A stretch of 64,000 nt of DNA from Streptomyces spiralis (lineage in GTDB: Bacteria > Actinomycetota > Actinomycetes > Streptomycetales > Streptomycetaceae): contig NZ_BNBC01000001.1 of the NCBI RefSeq assembly GCF_014654675.1, positions 150,129 through 214,128 on the forward strand, in the 5' to 3' direction. A program made the translations under genes and the position numbers. The first letter of the stretch is position 1. Each line of letters begins with the position of its first letter. The notes under the pieces are model-generated. The model had not been told where the DNA came from, searched no databases, and worked only from the letters and a program-made list of their open reading frames with translations. This document shows, piece after piece, positions 8,577-16,883 of this stretch.

Positions 8577-9358
8577 ACGGAGTCCCTGTCTGGGGTGGTT
8601 GCGGGGGTGGTCACGGGGGTTCTCCCGGAGTACTCGCCGCTGATGGCGTCCGCGGTACGGCGCACCAGCGGGAGCAGGGTGAGGAGTTCGTCGGCGGTGA
8701 CGACGACGTTCGGCGCGGAGACCGACATCGCGGCGACCACCCGGCCGTCGGCGCCCCGGACGGGGGCGGCGACGCAGTTGATGGACTCCTCGTGGCCACC
8801 GAGGTCGGTGGCCCAGCCCTGTTCGCGCACCGTCGCCAGCTCCTTGAGGAAGGCGGGTGCGTTGGGTGTCGAACGGGCCGTGTACAGGGGGTATTCGAGC
8901 TTCTCCGCGACGGCGCGGCGCTCGGCCTCGGGCAGGTCGGCCAGCAGCAGCTTGGCCACGGCGGCCACGGTGATGGCGACCGGCTTGCCGATGCGGGAGT
9001 ACATGCGCACCGGGTAGCGGCTCTCCACCTTGTCGATGTAGAGCACCTCGCCCTCCTCGTACACGGCGAGGTGGACGGTGTGTCCGCAGCTCTCGTTCAG
9101 CCGGGTCAGGTGCGGGTGGGCGATCTCGCGGATGTCGAGGTTCTCCATCGCCTCCTGGGCGAGGGCGAAGAGGCGGGCGCCGAGGCGGTAGCGCTGGTCG
9201 GACTGGCGGTAGACCAGGCCGTGCTCGTGGAGGGTGCGCAGCAGCCGCAGGGCGGTGGACTTGTGGACGCCGAGACGGTCGGCGACCTGTCCGAGGTCGG
9301 CGGGCCCCTCGGCGAGCAGCGGCAGGATGCTCAGCGCGCGGTCGACGGTCTGGCTCAT
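8573..9358 (-). CDS. IclR-family transcriptional regulator
   Basis: A 261-residue IclR-type DNA-binding protein. The N-terminal winged helix (about residues 3-65) includes LGQVADRLGVHKSTALRLLRTL. The C-terminal effector-binding domain includes HTVHLAVYEEGEVLYIDK and the conserved ESINCVAAPV block. Both ends overlap neighbours by four bases (ATGA with the kinase upstream and with ridA downstream), so the three genes form one tightly coupled operon. The likely target is the palindrome at 10530-10543 between this operon and the divergent catabolic genes. The effector is probably a pathway sugar acid (inference). Confidence 0.9.
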   Translation of the reverse strand: MSQTVDRALSILPLLAEGPADLGQVADRLGVHKSTALRLLRTLHEHGLVYRQSDQRYRLGARLFALAQEAMENLDIREIAHPHLTRLNESCGHTVHLAVYEEGEVLYIDKVESRYPVRMYSRIGKPVAITVAAVAKLLLADLPEAERRAVAEKLEYPLYTARSTPNAPAFLKELATVREQGWATDLGGHEESINCVAAPVRGADGRVVAAMSVSAPNVVVTADELLTLLPLVRRTADAISGEYSGRTPVTTPATTPDRDSV

Positions 9359-10425
9359 GGCGTACGTACCTCCTCCTCGGCCCCCTGTGCGGTGCCCGTC
9401 CAGCCGGGGCCGAGTCGAAGTCTCCCCCACGCACCCTCGTCCAGGGCGGTCAGCCGGTCGGCGTGGTCGCGGGCGGGGGGTGCGGCGAGGTCCCCGGGGA
9501 CGGTGAGCGCGGCGGCGGCCATGAGGTGGCCGTGGCGCAGCCGGTCGCGGACGGGCAGCCCGCGCAGGGTGGCGGACAGGAACCCGGCGGCGAAGGCGTC
9601 CCCGGCGCCGACGTGGGCGACGACGTCGACCCGGGGGGCCGGCACGAGTGTCGCGCGGCCGTCGCCGTCCTCCGTGCCGTCGGCGTTCCGGTCGTACGCG
9701 GTCGCTCCGCCCGCGCCGTGCTTGACGACGACGGTCCGCGGCTCGGGCAGTGCCTCCCGGACGGCACGGCCGCCGTCGAGCCCCCAGGCCTCGCGGGCCT
9801 CGTCGTCGCCGACGAACACGAGGTCGGCGCGGCGCGCCAGTTCCAGCAGGACCCGCGGCCCGTCGGCGTCCCGCCACAGTCCGGGCCGGAAGTTGACGTC
9901 GAAGGAGACCAGCGGACGTCCGGGGCGGGGCGCCGTCAGCGCGCGCATCAGCGCGAGGCAGTCGTCGGAGAGCGCCGCCGTGATCCCCGACAGGTGCAGC
10001 ACGCGGCACGCGCCGAGTGCCGCCTCGTCGACGTTGCCGACCGCCATCGCGGAGGCCGCCGAACCGGCCCGGTAGTAGGCGACCTCGTGGGCGTCGGTGG
10101 CGCGGTCCCCGGCGGTGCGGAAGTAGATGCCGGTGGGGCGGGCCGGATCGCGGCGTACGGCCGAGACGTCGACGCCGTAGGAGCCGATCGTCTCCACCAG
10201 GTGGTCGCCGAAGCCGTCCGCGCCGACCCGGCCGACCCAGCGCGCGGAGTGCCCGGCGGCGGCGAGCGTGCAGGCCACGTTGGACTCGGCGCCGCCGATG
10301 GCGCGTTCGAACGACGGTACGTCGGCGAGGCGGCCGGGGCGGGTGGGCAGGAACGTGACCATGGACTCGCCGAGCGCGACGACGTCCACGACGTCGGGGC
10401 TGTTGCAGGGTCCGGTGACGGTCAC
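9355..10425 (-). CDS. kdgK: PfkB-family sugar kinase, probably 2-keto-3-deoxygluconate kinase
   Basis: A 356-residue ribokinase/PfkB kinase. Visible signatures are the N-terminal ALGESMVTFLP, the substrate-binding GGAESNVACTLA region, DVNFRP, and the C-terminal ATP/catalytic motif HVGAGDAFAAGF with the catalytic Asp. ALGE and DVNFRPGLW are typical of KDG kinases rather than fructokinases or ribokinases. GTG at 10425 is the first plausible start; the AGGAG site lies 11 bases away, somewhat distant. As first gene of the kinase-iclR-ridA-(gntP) operon it would phosphorylate 2-keto-3-deoxygluconate to KDPG. No KDPG aldolase is in the window. Other keto-deoxy sugar acids cannot be excluded. Confidence 0.8.
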   Translation of the reverse strand: MTVTGPCNSPDVVDVVALGESMVTFLPTRPGRLADVPSFERAIGGAESNVACTLAAAGHSARWVGRVGADGFGDHLVETIGSYGVDVSAVRRDPARPTGIYFRTAGDRATDAHEVAYYRAGSAASAMAVGNVDEAALGACRVLHLSGITAALSDDCLALMRALTAPRPGRPLVSFDVNFRPGLWRDADGPRVLLELARRADLVFVGDDEAREAWGLDGGRAVREALPEPRTVVVKHGAGGATAYDRNADGTEDGDGRATLVPAPRVDVVAHVGAGDAFAAGFLSATLRGLPVRDRLRHGHLMAAAALTVPGDLAAPPARDHADRLTALDEGAWGRLRLGPGWTGTAQGAEEEVRTP

Positions 10426-10504
10426 GATGCTCGTGGCTCCTCGGTGGGGTGAGTGAGGTGACGGGTCGCGGGACTTCCGTTCGTTGACCTCGCGTGGCCA
10501 GGAT

Positions 10505-10533
10505 GTTAGACAGCAGTAAGCGAAACGTGCAAT
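10505..10533 (-). promoter_or_regulatory. Promoter of the kinase-iclR-ridA operon
   Basis: On the minus strand TTGCAC (complement of 10528-10533) and CTAACA (complement of 10505-10510) are separated by exactly 17 bases. This is a good sigma-HrdB-type promoter for the leftward operon, and its -35 box is embedded in the palindrome at 10530-10543. Confidence 0.55.
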
Positions 10534-10543
10534 GAGCATTGCA
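10530..10543. promoter_or_regulatory. Palindromic operator, probable IclR binding site
   Basis: GCAATGAGCATTGC is a perfect 6-2-6 inverted repeat in the 150-base divergent control region. A related GCAACATACGCAAC element follows at 10542-10555. The palindrome overlaps the -35 of the leftward promoter, so a regulator bound here could control both directions. The IclR protein of the same locus is the natural candidate. Confidence 0.6.
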
Positions 10544-10575
10544 ACATACGCAACGTACTTGATCAGGGAGGTTCC

Positions 10576-11856
10576 ATGAAGAGTGAGGCGCTCGCCCGCC
10601 TGGCCGAGGAACGCGTCGACCACCGGTTCAAGGGACTCCCGCCGGACGCGGACGGGATGACCGTCGGCGAGCTGGCCGCCCAGCGCCGCAACCTCTTCAC
10701 CGACGGCTTCGCCACGCCCGTGCTCGCGCTGTCCGCCGAGCACCTGGAACACAACCTGAAGCTGATGGAGACGTACGCGGCCCGCCACGGCCTCGCCTTC
10801 GCACCGCACGGCAAGACCTCCATGGCGCCCCAGCTCTTCCACCGGCAGATCGAGCACGGGGCGTGGGGCATCACGCTCGCCGTACCGCACCAGGTGCGCG
10901 TCGCGCGGGCGTTCGGCGTCGAGCGGGTCTTCCTGGCCAACGAGCTGGTGGACCCGGCCGCCCTGCGCTGGATCGCCGCCGAACTGGCCGCCGACCCGTC
11001 CTTCCGCTTCGTCTGCTACGTCGACTCCGTGCGCGGCGTCGAACTGATGGACGCGGCGCTGCGGGAGGCCGGGGCCGCGCGTGAGGTCGACGTGGTCCTG
11101 GAGCTCGGCGCGGGCGAGGGCGCGCGCACCGGGATCCGTACGGAGACGGAGTGCGCGGCCGTCGCCGACGCGGTGGCGGCCACCGGGACCCTGCGGCTGG
11201 TGGGGGTCGCCGGTTACGAGGGCGAGGTCCCGCAGGCGGACCCGGAGCGGGTGCGCGCGTGGCTGCGCCGGCTCGTCGCCCTCGCCGTGGACTTCGACAA
11301 GGCCGGGCGGTTCACCGGGACCGACGAGATCGTGGTGAGCGCGGGCGGCAGCGCCTGGTTCGACGCGGTGGCCGACGTGTTCGCCGAGATCCCCGAACTG
11401 TCGCTGCCGGTGCTGAAGCTGCTGCGCTCGGGCGCGTACGTCTCGCACGACGACGGCCACTACCGGAAGATCACCCCCTTCAACCGCGTCCCCGCGGAGG
11501 GCGCCCTGGAGCCCGCCTTCCGCCTGTGGGCGCAGGTCGTCTCGCGTCCCACCGCCGAGCAGGCCTTCGCCAACGCCGGCAAGCGGGACGCCGCCTACGA
11601 CCTCGACCTGCCCTTCGCCCAGGTGGTGCGCCGGGGCGGCGACGGCGGCGGCGAACGCCCGGCCACCGGCATCACCGTCACCGGGCTGTCCGACCAGCAC
11701 GCCTGGCTGCGCACCACGCCGGAGGCCGGCCTGGAGGTCGGCGACTGGATCGGCATGGGCCTGTCGCACCCGTGCACGTCCTTCGACAAGTGGCCGCTGA
11801 TCCCGGTCGCGCAGGCGGACGGCACGGTCGTCGACTACATCCGCACGTTCTTCTAG
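10576..11856 (+). CDS. Fold-type III PLP-dependent D-amino-acid (amino sugar acid) deaminase
   Basis: A 426-residue alanine-racemase-fold enzyme with a D-serine dehydratase-like C-terminal domain. The PLP lysine is K80 in FAPHGKTSM. The zinc site of the D-serine dehydratase family is present as the H-x-C pair H398/C400 in GLSHPCTSF. Such enzymes eliminate water from beta-hydroxy D-amino acids, giving an enamine that becomes keto acid plus ammonia. GGGAGG lies 5 bases before the ATG. The deacylase gene follows 22 bases later in the same operon, and RidA and a KDG kinase are encoded divergently. The combination fits D-glucosaminate dehydration to 2-keto-3-deoxygluconate better than plain D-serine breakdown; D-serine or D-threonine remain possible. 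Confidence 0.85.
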   Translation: MKSEALARLAEERVDHRFKGLPPDADGMTVGELAAQRRNLFTDGFATPVLALSAEHLEHNLKLMETYAARHGLAFAPHGKTSMAPQLFHRQIEHGAWGITLAVPHQVRVARAFGVERVFLANELVDPAALRWIAAELAADPSFRFVCYVDSVRGVELMDAALREAGAAREVDVVLELGAGEGARTGIRTETECAAVADAVAATGTLRLVGVAGYEGEVPQADPERVRAWLRRLVALAVDFDKAGRFTGTDEIVVSAGGSAWFDAVADVFAEIPELSLPVLKLLRSGAYVSHDDGHYRKITPFNRVPAEGALEPAFRLWAQVVSRPTAEQAFANAGKRDAAYDLDLPFAQVVRRGGDGGGERPATGITVTGLSDQHAWLRTTPEAGLEVGDWIGMGLSHPCTSFDKWPLIPVAQADGTVVDYIRTFF

Positions 11857-11878
11857 AAGCCCCGGGAGGAGACCCCCC

Positions 11879-13528
11879 ATGGATCCGGTCGAGCTCGCCG
11901 ATCTCACCGATCTCGTCATCCGTGACGCGGACGTCGTCGACGGCACCGGCGCGCCCTCCTACCGCGCCGACGTGGCGATCAAGGACGGCCGGATCGTGTC
12001 GATCGTCAAGGAGGCCGCGGCGGCCGGCTGCCAGCGGCCCCGGGCGCGGAGGGAGCTGGACGCGGAGGGCCTGGTCCTCTCCCCCGGCTTCATCGACATG
12101 CACGCCCACAGCGACCTCGCCCTGCTGCGCGACCCCGAGCACAGCGCCAAGGCCGCGCAGGGCGTCACCCTGGAGGTGATCGGGCAGGACGGGCTGTCGT
12201 ACGCGCCGGTCGACGACCGCAGCCTGGAGGAGGTGCGCCGGGCGATCACCGGCTGGAACGGCTACGGCGACGACATCGACTTCGACTGGCGCTCGGTGGG
12301 CGAGTACCTGGACCGCCTCGACCACGGCTTCGGCGGCGAGGGCATCGCCGTCAACGCGGCCTATCTGATCCCGCAGGGCACGGTCCGCGCGCTCGCCGTG
12401 GGCTGGGAGGACCGCGAGGCCACACCCGAGGAGCTGGACCGGATGCGGCACCTGGTCGCCGAGGGCATGGAGCAGGGCGCCGTCGGCATGTCCTCCGGGC
12501 TCACCTACACACCCGGGATGTACGCGAAGGACGCCGAACTGACCGAGCTGTGCCGGGTGGTGGCGGCGCACGGCGGCTACTACTGCCCGCACCACCGCAG
12601 TTACGGCGCCGGGGCGCTGGAGGCCTACGAGGAGATGGTGGCCCTCACCCGCGAGGCGGACTGCCCGCTGCACCTCGCGCACGCCACCATGAACTTCGGC
12701 CCGAACAAGGGCCGGGCCCCCGAGCTGCTGACGCTGCTGGACGACGCGCTCGCCGCCGGCGCCGACATCACCCTCGACACCTATCCCTACACCCCCGGCT
12801 GCACCACCCTGGTCGCCCTGCTGCCGAGCTGGGCGAGCGAGGGCGGCCCGGAGCAGATCCTCAAGCGGCTCACCGACGAGGCGACCGCCGAGCGGATCCG
12901 CCACCATCTGGAGGTCACCGGCTCCGACGGCTGCCACGGTGTGCCGGTGGAGTGGGAGACGATCGAGATCTCCGGCGTGACCGCGCCCGCGCTCGCGGAG
13001 TACGTCGGCCACACCGTCCAGGCCTCGGCGGACCGGCGCGGCGAGAGCCCCTGGACGGTCGCCCACCGCCTCCTGACCGACGACCGGCTCGGCACGACGA
13101 TCCTCCAGCACGTCGGCCACGAGGAGAACGTCCGCACGATCATGCGCCACCGCGTGCACACCGGCGGCTCCGACGGCATCCTCCAGGGCACCAAGCCGCA
13201 TCCGCGCGCCTACGGCACCTTCCCGCAGTATCTCGGCCGGTACGTACGGGACTTGGGCGTGCTGTCGCTGGAGGAGTGCGTCGCGCACCTCACCGGCCGC
13301 CCCGCGGCCCGGCTGCGGCTGCCGGACCGGGGGACCGTGCGCGAGGGCCACCGGGCCGACCTGGTCCTCTTCGACCCGGCCACGGTCGCACCGGGCTCCA
13401 CCTTCGAGCAGCCGCGCGCACTGCCGACGGGGATTCCGTACGTACTGATCGACGGCCGGTTCGTGATCGAGGACGGGCGGCGCACGGACGTGCTGGCGGG
13501 GCGGGCGGTACGCCGTACTCCGGCGTGA
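11879..13528 (+). CDS. N-acyl-D-amino-acid deacylase family amidohydrolase
   Basis: A 549-residue TIM-barrel amidohydrolase that removes acyl groups from N-acyl-D-amino acids or similar substrates. The first metal-binding motif is H75-A-H77 in GFIDMHAHSD. Further conserved His and Asp occur in LHLAHATMNF, LQHVGHEEN and HTGGSDGI. At the point where classical D-aminoacylases have a metal-bridging Cys (GNCG), this protein reads IGQDG (residues 101-105), so the Cys is absent. GGAGG lies upstream of the ATG, 22 bases after the deaminase stop. In context I propose that it deacetylates N-acetyl-D-glucosaminate for the upstream deaminase; classical D-aminoacylase activity is the alternative. Confidence 0.85.
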   Translation: MDPVELADLTDLVIRDADVVDGTGAPSYRADVAIKDGRIVSIVKEAAAAGCQRPRARRELDAEGLVLSPGFIDMHAHSDLALLRDPEHSAKAAQGVTLEVIGQDGLSYAPVDDRSLEEVRRAITGWNGYGDDIDFDWRSVGEYLDRLDHGFGGEGIAVNAAYLIPQGTVRALAVGWEDREATPEELDRMRHLVAEGMEQGAVGMSSGLTYTPGMYAKDAELTELCRVVAAHGGYYCPHHRSYGAGALEAYEEMVALTREADCPLHLAHATMNFGPNKGRAPELLTLLDDALAAGADITLDTYPYTPGCTTLVALLPSWASEGGPEQILKRLTDEATAERIRHHLEVTGSDGCHGVPVEWETIEISGVTAPALAEYVGHTVQASADRRGESPWTVAHRLLTDDRLGTTILQHVGHEENVRTIMRHRVHTGGSDGILQGTKPHPRAYGTFPQYLGRYVRDLGVLSLEECVAHLTGRPAARLRLPDRGTVREGHRADLVLFDPATVAPGSTFEQPRALPTGIPYVLIDGRFVIEDGRRTDVLAGRAVRRTPA

Positions 13529-13568
13529 CCGCCCGCCGTGGTGCACAGTGCGGCCGTCGGGCCGCGGG

Positions 13569-14441
13569 TTACGGCTTGGGCAGGACGCAGCCGCTCGCGT
13601 TCAGGTCGAGCCTGTTGCCGGTGGTGAAGCAGGCCGGTATCTGGTACGTCTCCTCGGCGTAGTTGATGCCCTGCCGGACGGTGACGTTGCCGCTCTCGTC
13701 GACCTCGCACGGGTTGTTCACGGTGCAGCGCTCGCCGTCCTCGTTGCCGGTGTTGTTGACGGCGACGACCTTGCCGGTGGCGGTGTCGACGACGGGCGAG
13801 CCCGACGTACCGCCGATGGTGTCGCAGGCGGAGGTGTAGCGGACGGAGTCCTTCCAGGTCCAGTCGCCCTCCTTCAGGCGGTAGACGAAGCCGTCGATGG
13901 AGCAGCTGTAGATGCGCTTCCAGTAGCCGGAGACGACCTTGATGGACGTGCCCGCGACCGGGTGGCTGTCGTTCAGGGTCAGCGCGGGGATGCCGTAGGA
14001 GCTGCGGATCTGCGCGTAGGTGCGGGTGAGTTGGTAGATCGTGATGTCCGTGTCGGTCATGGTCGAGTAGGCGACCTTGGCGGCGCGGAGGGTCGCGACC
14101 CGGCTGCCGGCCGAGTTGAGCAGGCCGAAGGAGCGGCTGGAGGACTGGCCGACGATGACCTCGCCGGGCTCCGGGAAGCCGGTCTCCAGGCAGTGGCCGT
14201 TGGTGAGCACGAGCGCCGGGTCGCTGTCCGCGGAGGCCGGGAAGCGGACGAGAGAGCCGGAGCAGTTGCTCAGCGCGACGGTGCCGGCGAAGTCGACGGC
14301 CTTGAGCGCGGGCGCCGCCCCGACCGTCTTCGTCGCGGACGCGGACGCCGCACCGCCGGTCTGCGTGGCGGCGACCGCGGGTGCCATGCCCGCCCCGGTG
14401 ATCACCAGGGTCGCGAGCGTGGCGAGGAGAGGCTTGTTCAT
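13569..14441 (-). CDS. Secreted trypsin-like serine protease
   Basis: A 290-residue secreted protease of the chymotrypsin/V8 fold. A signal peptide (MNKPLLATLATLVITGAG, cleavage near AVAA) is followed by a short propeptide-like region. The catalytic triad is visible: His in LVLTNGHCLETG, Asp in TDTDITIYQL, and Ser in IGGTSGSPVVD. Several Cys pairs in the body suggest disulfides. It is transcribed toward the D-aminoacylase gene, 40 bases away, convergently. The likely role is extracellular protein digestion; specificity cannot be told from the sequence. Confidence 0.88.
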   Translation of the reverse strand: MNKPLLATLATLVITGAGMAPAVAATQTGGAASASATKTVGAAPALKAVDFAGTVALSNCSGSLVRFPASADSDPALVLTNGHCLETGFPEPGEVIVGQSSSRSFGLLNSAGSRVATLRAAKVAYSTMTDTDITIYQLTRTYAQIRSSYGIPALTLNDSHPVAGTSIKVVSGYWKRIYSCSIDGFVYRLKEGDWTWKDSVRYTSACDTIGGTSGSPVVDTATGKVVAVNNTGNEDGERCTVNNPCEVDESGNVTVRQGINYAEETYQIPACFTTGNRLDLNASGCVLPKP

Positions 14442-14562
14442 GTGGGGGTCCCCTCTTTCAGACGCGGGCGGCCGGAGATCTTCCGGTCGCCTGTCTTGTC
14501 ATGCGCATTGTGATAGCGCGAGGGAACGGCCACAAGAAGCCGTCAGGCCGAAGCAGACAGGC

Positions 14563-14637
14563 GGCAAGTCGCCAGAAGGCGAGTCGCCGGACGGCAAGTC
14601 GTCAGGCGACGAGCCATCAGGCGACGGGCCGTCAGAA
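14563..14637. repeat. 15-base-period tandem repeat (5 copies)
   Basis: Five imperfect 15-base units of the form GGCRAGTCGYCRGRM follow each other without gaps between two leftward genes, with a weaker sixth unit to about 14652. The period equals five codons. No gene is placed here; the repeat lies between the stop of the Ser/Thr-rich membrane protein gene (14667) and the start of the protease gene (14441). Confidence 0.75.
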
Positions 14638-14666
14638 GCGCCGGGCCGTCGAATGCCGGACAGGTT

Positions 14667-15485
14667 TTAGTGCCAGCGACCGCCGCCGTGACCCCCGCGA
14701 CCGCGGCCGGCGGAACCCGGTGCGCTGGACGTGGCGGTGGGCGTGGATGTCGGGGCGGTGGCCGACGCGGTGGAGGTGGAACCCGACCGGGAGGGCGGCC
14801 CGCTCGTCGTCCGCGAGCCCGGCGCGCTCTGCGAGGCGGTGGCGTCCGCGCTCGACGTGGCGGCCGGGGACGTACGACCGTTGTCCGAGGCGGAGGACCC
14901 GGGGACGCCGGCCGACGCCGGGGCCTGCGGGGATTCCGCGGACGGGGTGTCGCTCGCGGCCGTGCCGGTGTCCGCCGTCGACTCCCCGTGCTCCCGGTCG
15001 CCCCGGGCTCCGCTCCCCGACGAGTTCAGCGCCGTGAAACCGGCGATCACGGCGAGGGACACGACCCCCACGGCCCCGGCGGCGACCACCGCACGCCGCG
15101 ACCGCCGGGCGTCACGCCGCTGCTCCGCCCGCCGCGCACGGCGTCCGCCGCCCGGCCCCGTGACGCCGGCCGCGTCCACGACGCCGTGCGGCTCGGCGCC
15201 GCCGTCCGGTTCCTCACCGGGATACGGCTCCGCGGCGCCGTACGGTACTGCCGCGCCGTACTGTTCCGCGCCCTCGTGCTGCTCCGCACCCGCGGACGGG
15301 TCGGCCGGCACCGGGGGCATCTCCCGTGTCTCGTCGTACGCGGTCTGCCACCCGTGGGCGGCCGCCGGGTCGGCGTACTCCTCGTACGCCGGGGTCGGCG
15401 CGGCATGCGGGTGGTACACGTTCGGCGGCCCCTGGGGCCCGTCACCCGAGCGGGGGACACCAGGAGTCTGGGGAGGCATGGACAT
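14667..15485 (-). CDS. Membrane protein with Pro-rich N-terminus and Ser/Thr-rich outer domain
   Basis: Protein of 272 residues, family not recognised. The N-terminal 110 residues are Pro/Tyr/Glu/Ala-rich with tyrosine-containing repeats (PYGAAEPY). A basic cluster (RRARRAEQRRDARRSRR) precedes one membrane segment at about 131-153. The remaining 120 residues are low-complexity Ser/Thr/Ala/Gly, ending in a Gly/His/Arg tail (GRGRGGHGGGRWH). The topology is inside-out with a flexible, probably O-mannosylated outer region, as in many Streptomyces cell-surface proteins. AGGA is about 9 bases before the ATG at 15485; an ATG six bases further in is also possible. Confidence 0.65.
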   Translation of the reverse strand: MSMPPQTPGVPRSGDGPQGPPNVYHPHAAPTPAYEEYADPAAAHGWQTAYDETREMPPVPADPSAGAEQHEGAEQYGAAVPYGAAEPYPGEEPDGGAEPHGVVDAAGVTGPGGGRRARRAEQRRDARRSRRAVVAAGAVGVVSLAVIAGFTALNSSGSGARGDREHGESTADTGTAASDTPSAESPQAPASAGVPGSSASDNGRTSPAATSSADATASQSAPGSRTTSGPPSRSGSTSTASATAPTSTPTATSSAPGSAGRGRGGHGGGRWH

Positions 15486-15597
15486 GGCTTGAAATCCTAG
15501 GTACCCGAGGGGCCGATGGGACAGCTACCGCCGGTAATAGCCCTTTCCGGCCGTCTCGCGTGGCGGATAACACGACCCATGGGGCGTTACCAAGCCG

Positions 15598-15603
15598 TAA
15601 GCT
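15598..15603 (+). promoter_or_regulatory. Candidate -10 box for a leaderless aminotransferase mRNA
   Basis: TAAGCT lies 7 bases before the ATG of the aminotransferase and no Shine-Dalgarno sequence exists in between. Transcription would start at or next to the start codon. No convincing -35 was identified. Confidence 0.4.
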
Positions 15604-15610
15604 CCCAGAC

Positions 15611-16822
15611 ATGCAGGTGATCCAGTCGACCAAGCTCGCCAATGTCTGTTACGAGATCCGGGGCCCGGTTCTCGAGGAGGCCATGCGGCTTGAGGCGGCG
15701 GGTCACCGCATCCTCAAGCTCAACACCGGCAATCCGGCCGCCTTCGGCTTCGACTGCCCGCCGGAGATCCTGGAGGACATCCTCCGCAACGTCTCCACGG
15801 CCCACGGCTACGGCGACGCGAAAGGCCTGCTGGCCGCCCGCCGCGCGGTCGTCATGCACAACCAGACCCTCGGCATCGAGACCGACGTCGAGCACGTGTT
15901 CATCGGCAACGGCGTCTCCGAGCTGATCGTGATGGCGATGCAGGGGCTGCTGGACGACGGCGACGAGGTGCTGGTACCTGCGCCGGACTACCCGCTGTGG
16001 ACGGCCGCCGTCTCGCTGTCCGGCGGCACCGCCGTCCACTACCGCTGCGACGAGCAGTCCGACTGGATGCCCGACCTCGCCGACGTGGAGCGCAAGGTCA
16101 CCGACCGCACCAAGGCGATCGTCATCATCAACCCGAACAACCCCACGGGCGCGGTCTACGACCCGTCCGTGCTCAAGGGCCTGACGGACATCGCCCGCCG
16201 GCACAACCTGCTGGTGTGCTCCGACGAGATCTACGACAAGATCCTCTACGACGACGCCACCCACACCCCGACCGCCGCGATCGCGCCCGACCTGCTGACG
16301 CTGACGTTCAACGGCATGTCCAAGGCGTACCGGGTGGCCGGCTACCGGGTCGGCTGGATGTCGATCTCCGGCCCGCGCGCCCACGCCGACTCCTACATCG
16401 AGGGCCTGACGATCCTGGCCAACATGCGCCTGTGCGCGAACATGCCGGGACAGCACGGAGTGGTCGCGGCGCTCAGCGGCAGGCAGTCCATCAAGGACCT
16501 GGTCCTGCCGGGCGGACGGCTCAAGGAGCAGCTGGACGTCGCCTACGACCTGCTCACCCAGATCCCGGGCGTGTCCTGCGTACGCCCCAAGGGCGCGCTG
16601 TACCTCTTCCCGCGCCTGGACCCCAAGGTCTTCAAGATCAGGGACGACCGTCGGATGGTCCTGGACCTGCTGCGCCGGGAGAAGATCATGGTCGTGCAGG
16701 GCACGGGCTTCAACTGGCCCGAGCCGGACCACTTCCGGGTCGTCACGCTGCCGTCGGTCGGCGACCTGCGCGACGCGGTCGGCCGGATCGGCACCTTCCT
16801 GGACGGTTACAGCCAGCCCTGA
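15611..16822 (+). CDS. Alanine/aspartate-type aminotransferase (AlaT/AlaA-like, class I)
   Basis: A 403-residue fold-type I PLP aminotransferase. The PLP lysine is in FNGMSKAYRVAGYR. Other signatures are LNTGNPAAFGF near the N-terminus, INPNNPTGAVY, CSDEIYDKILYD, and the C-terminal Arg in FRVVTLPS. The protein is colinear with E. coli AlaA (YfbQ), which makes alanine from pyruvate and glutamate. It appears to be a single-gene unit, transcribed away from the Ser/Thr-rich membrane protein gene, and probably leaderless. Confidence 0.88.
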   Translation: MQVIQSTKLANVCYEIRGPVLEEAMRLEAAGHRILKLNTGNPAAFGFDCPPEILEDILRNVSTAHGYGDAKGLLAARRAVVMHNQTLGIETDVEHVFIGNGVSELIVMAMQGLLDDGDEVLVPAPDYPLWTAAVSLSGGTAVHYRCDEQSDWMPDLADVERKVTDRTKAIVIINPNNPTGAVYDPSVLKGLTDIARRHNLLVCSDEIYDKILYDDATHTPTAAIAPDLLTLTFNGMSKAYRVAGYRVGWMSISGPRAHADSYIEGLTILANMRLCANMPGQHGVVAALSGRQSIKDLVLPGGRLKEQLDVAYDLLTQIPGVSCVRPKGALYLFPRLDPKVFKIRDDRRMVLDLLRREKIMVVQGTGFNWPEPDHFRVVTLPSVGDLRDAVGRIGTFLDGYSQP

Positions 16823-16883
16823 GCACGGTCGACCCATTCACTTACGGTGCCCTTACGACCCGGTTGCGCGAACCGGCTCAACT

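Noticed and set aside
14077..14670. Plus-strand frame with GKSPE-type pentapeptide repeats
   Set aside because: Most of it is antisense to the secreted protease gene and lacks a ribosome site; only the underlying DNA repeat is reported.
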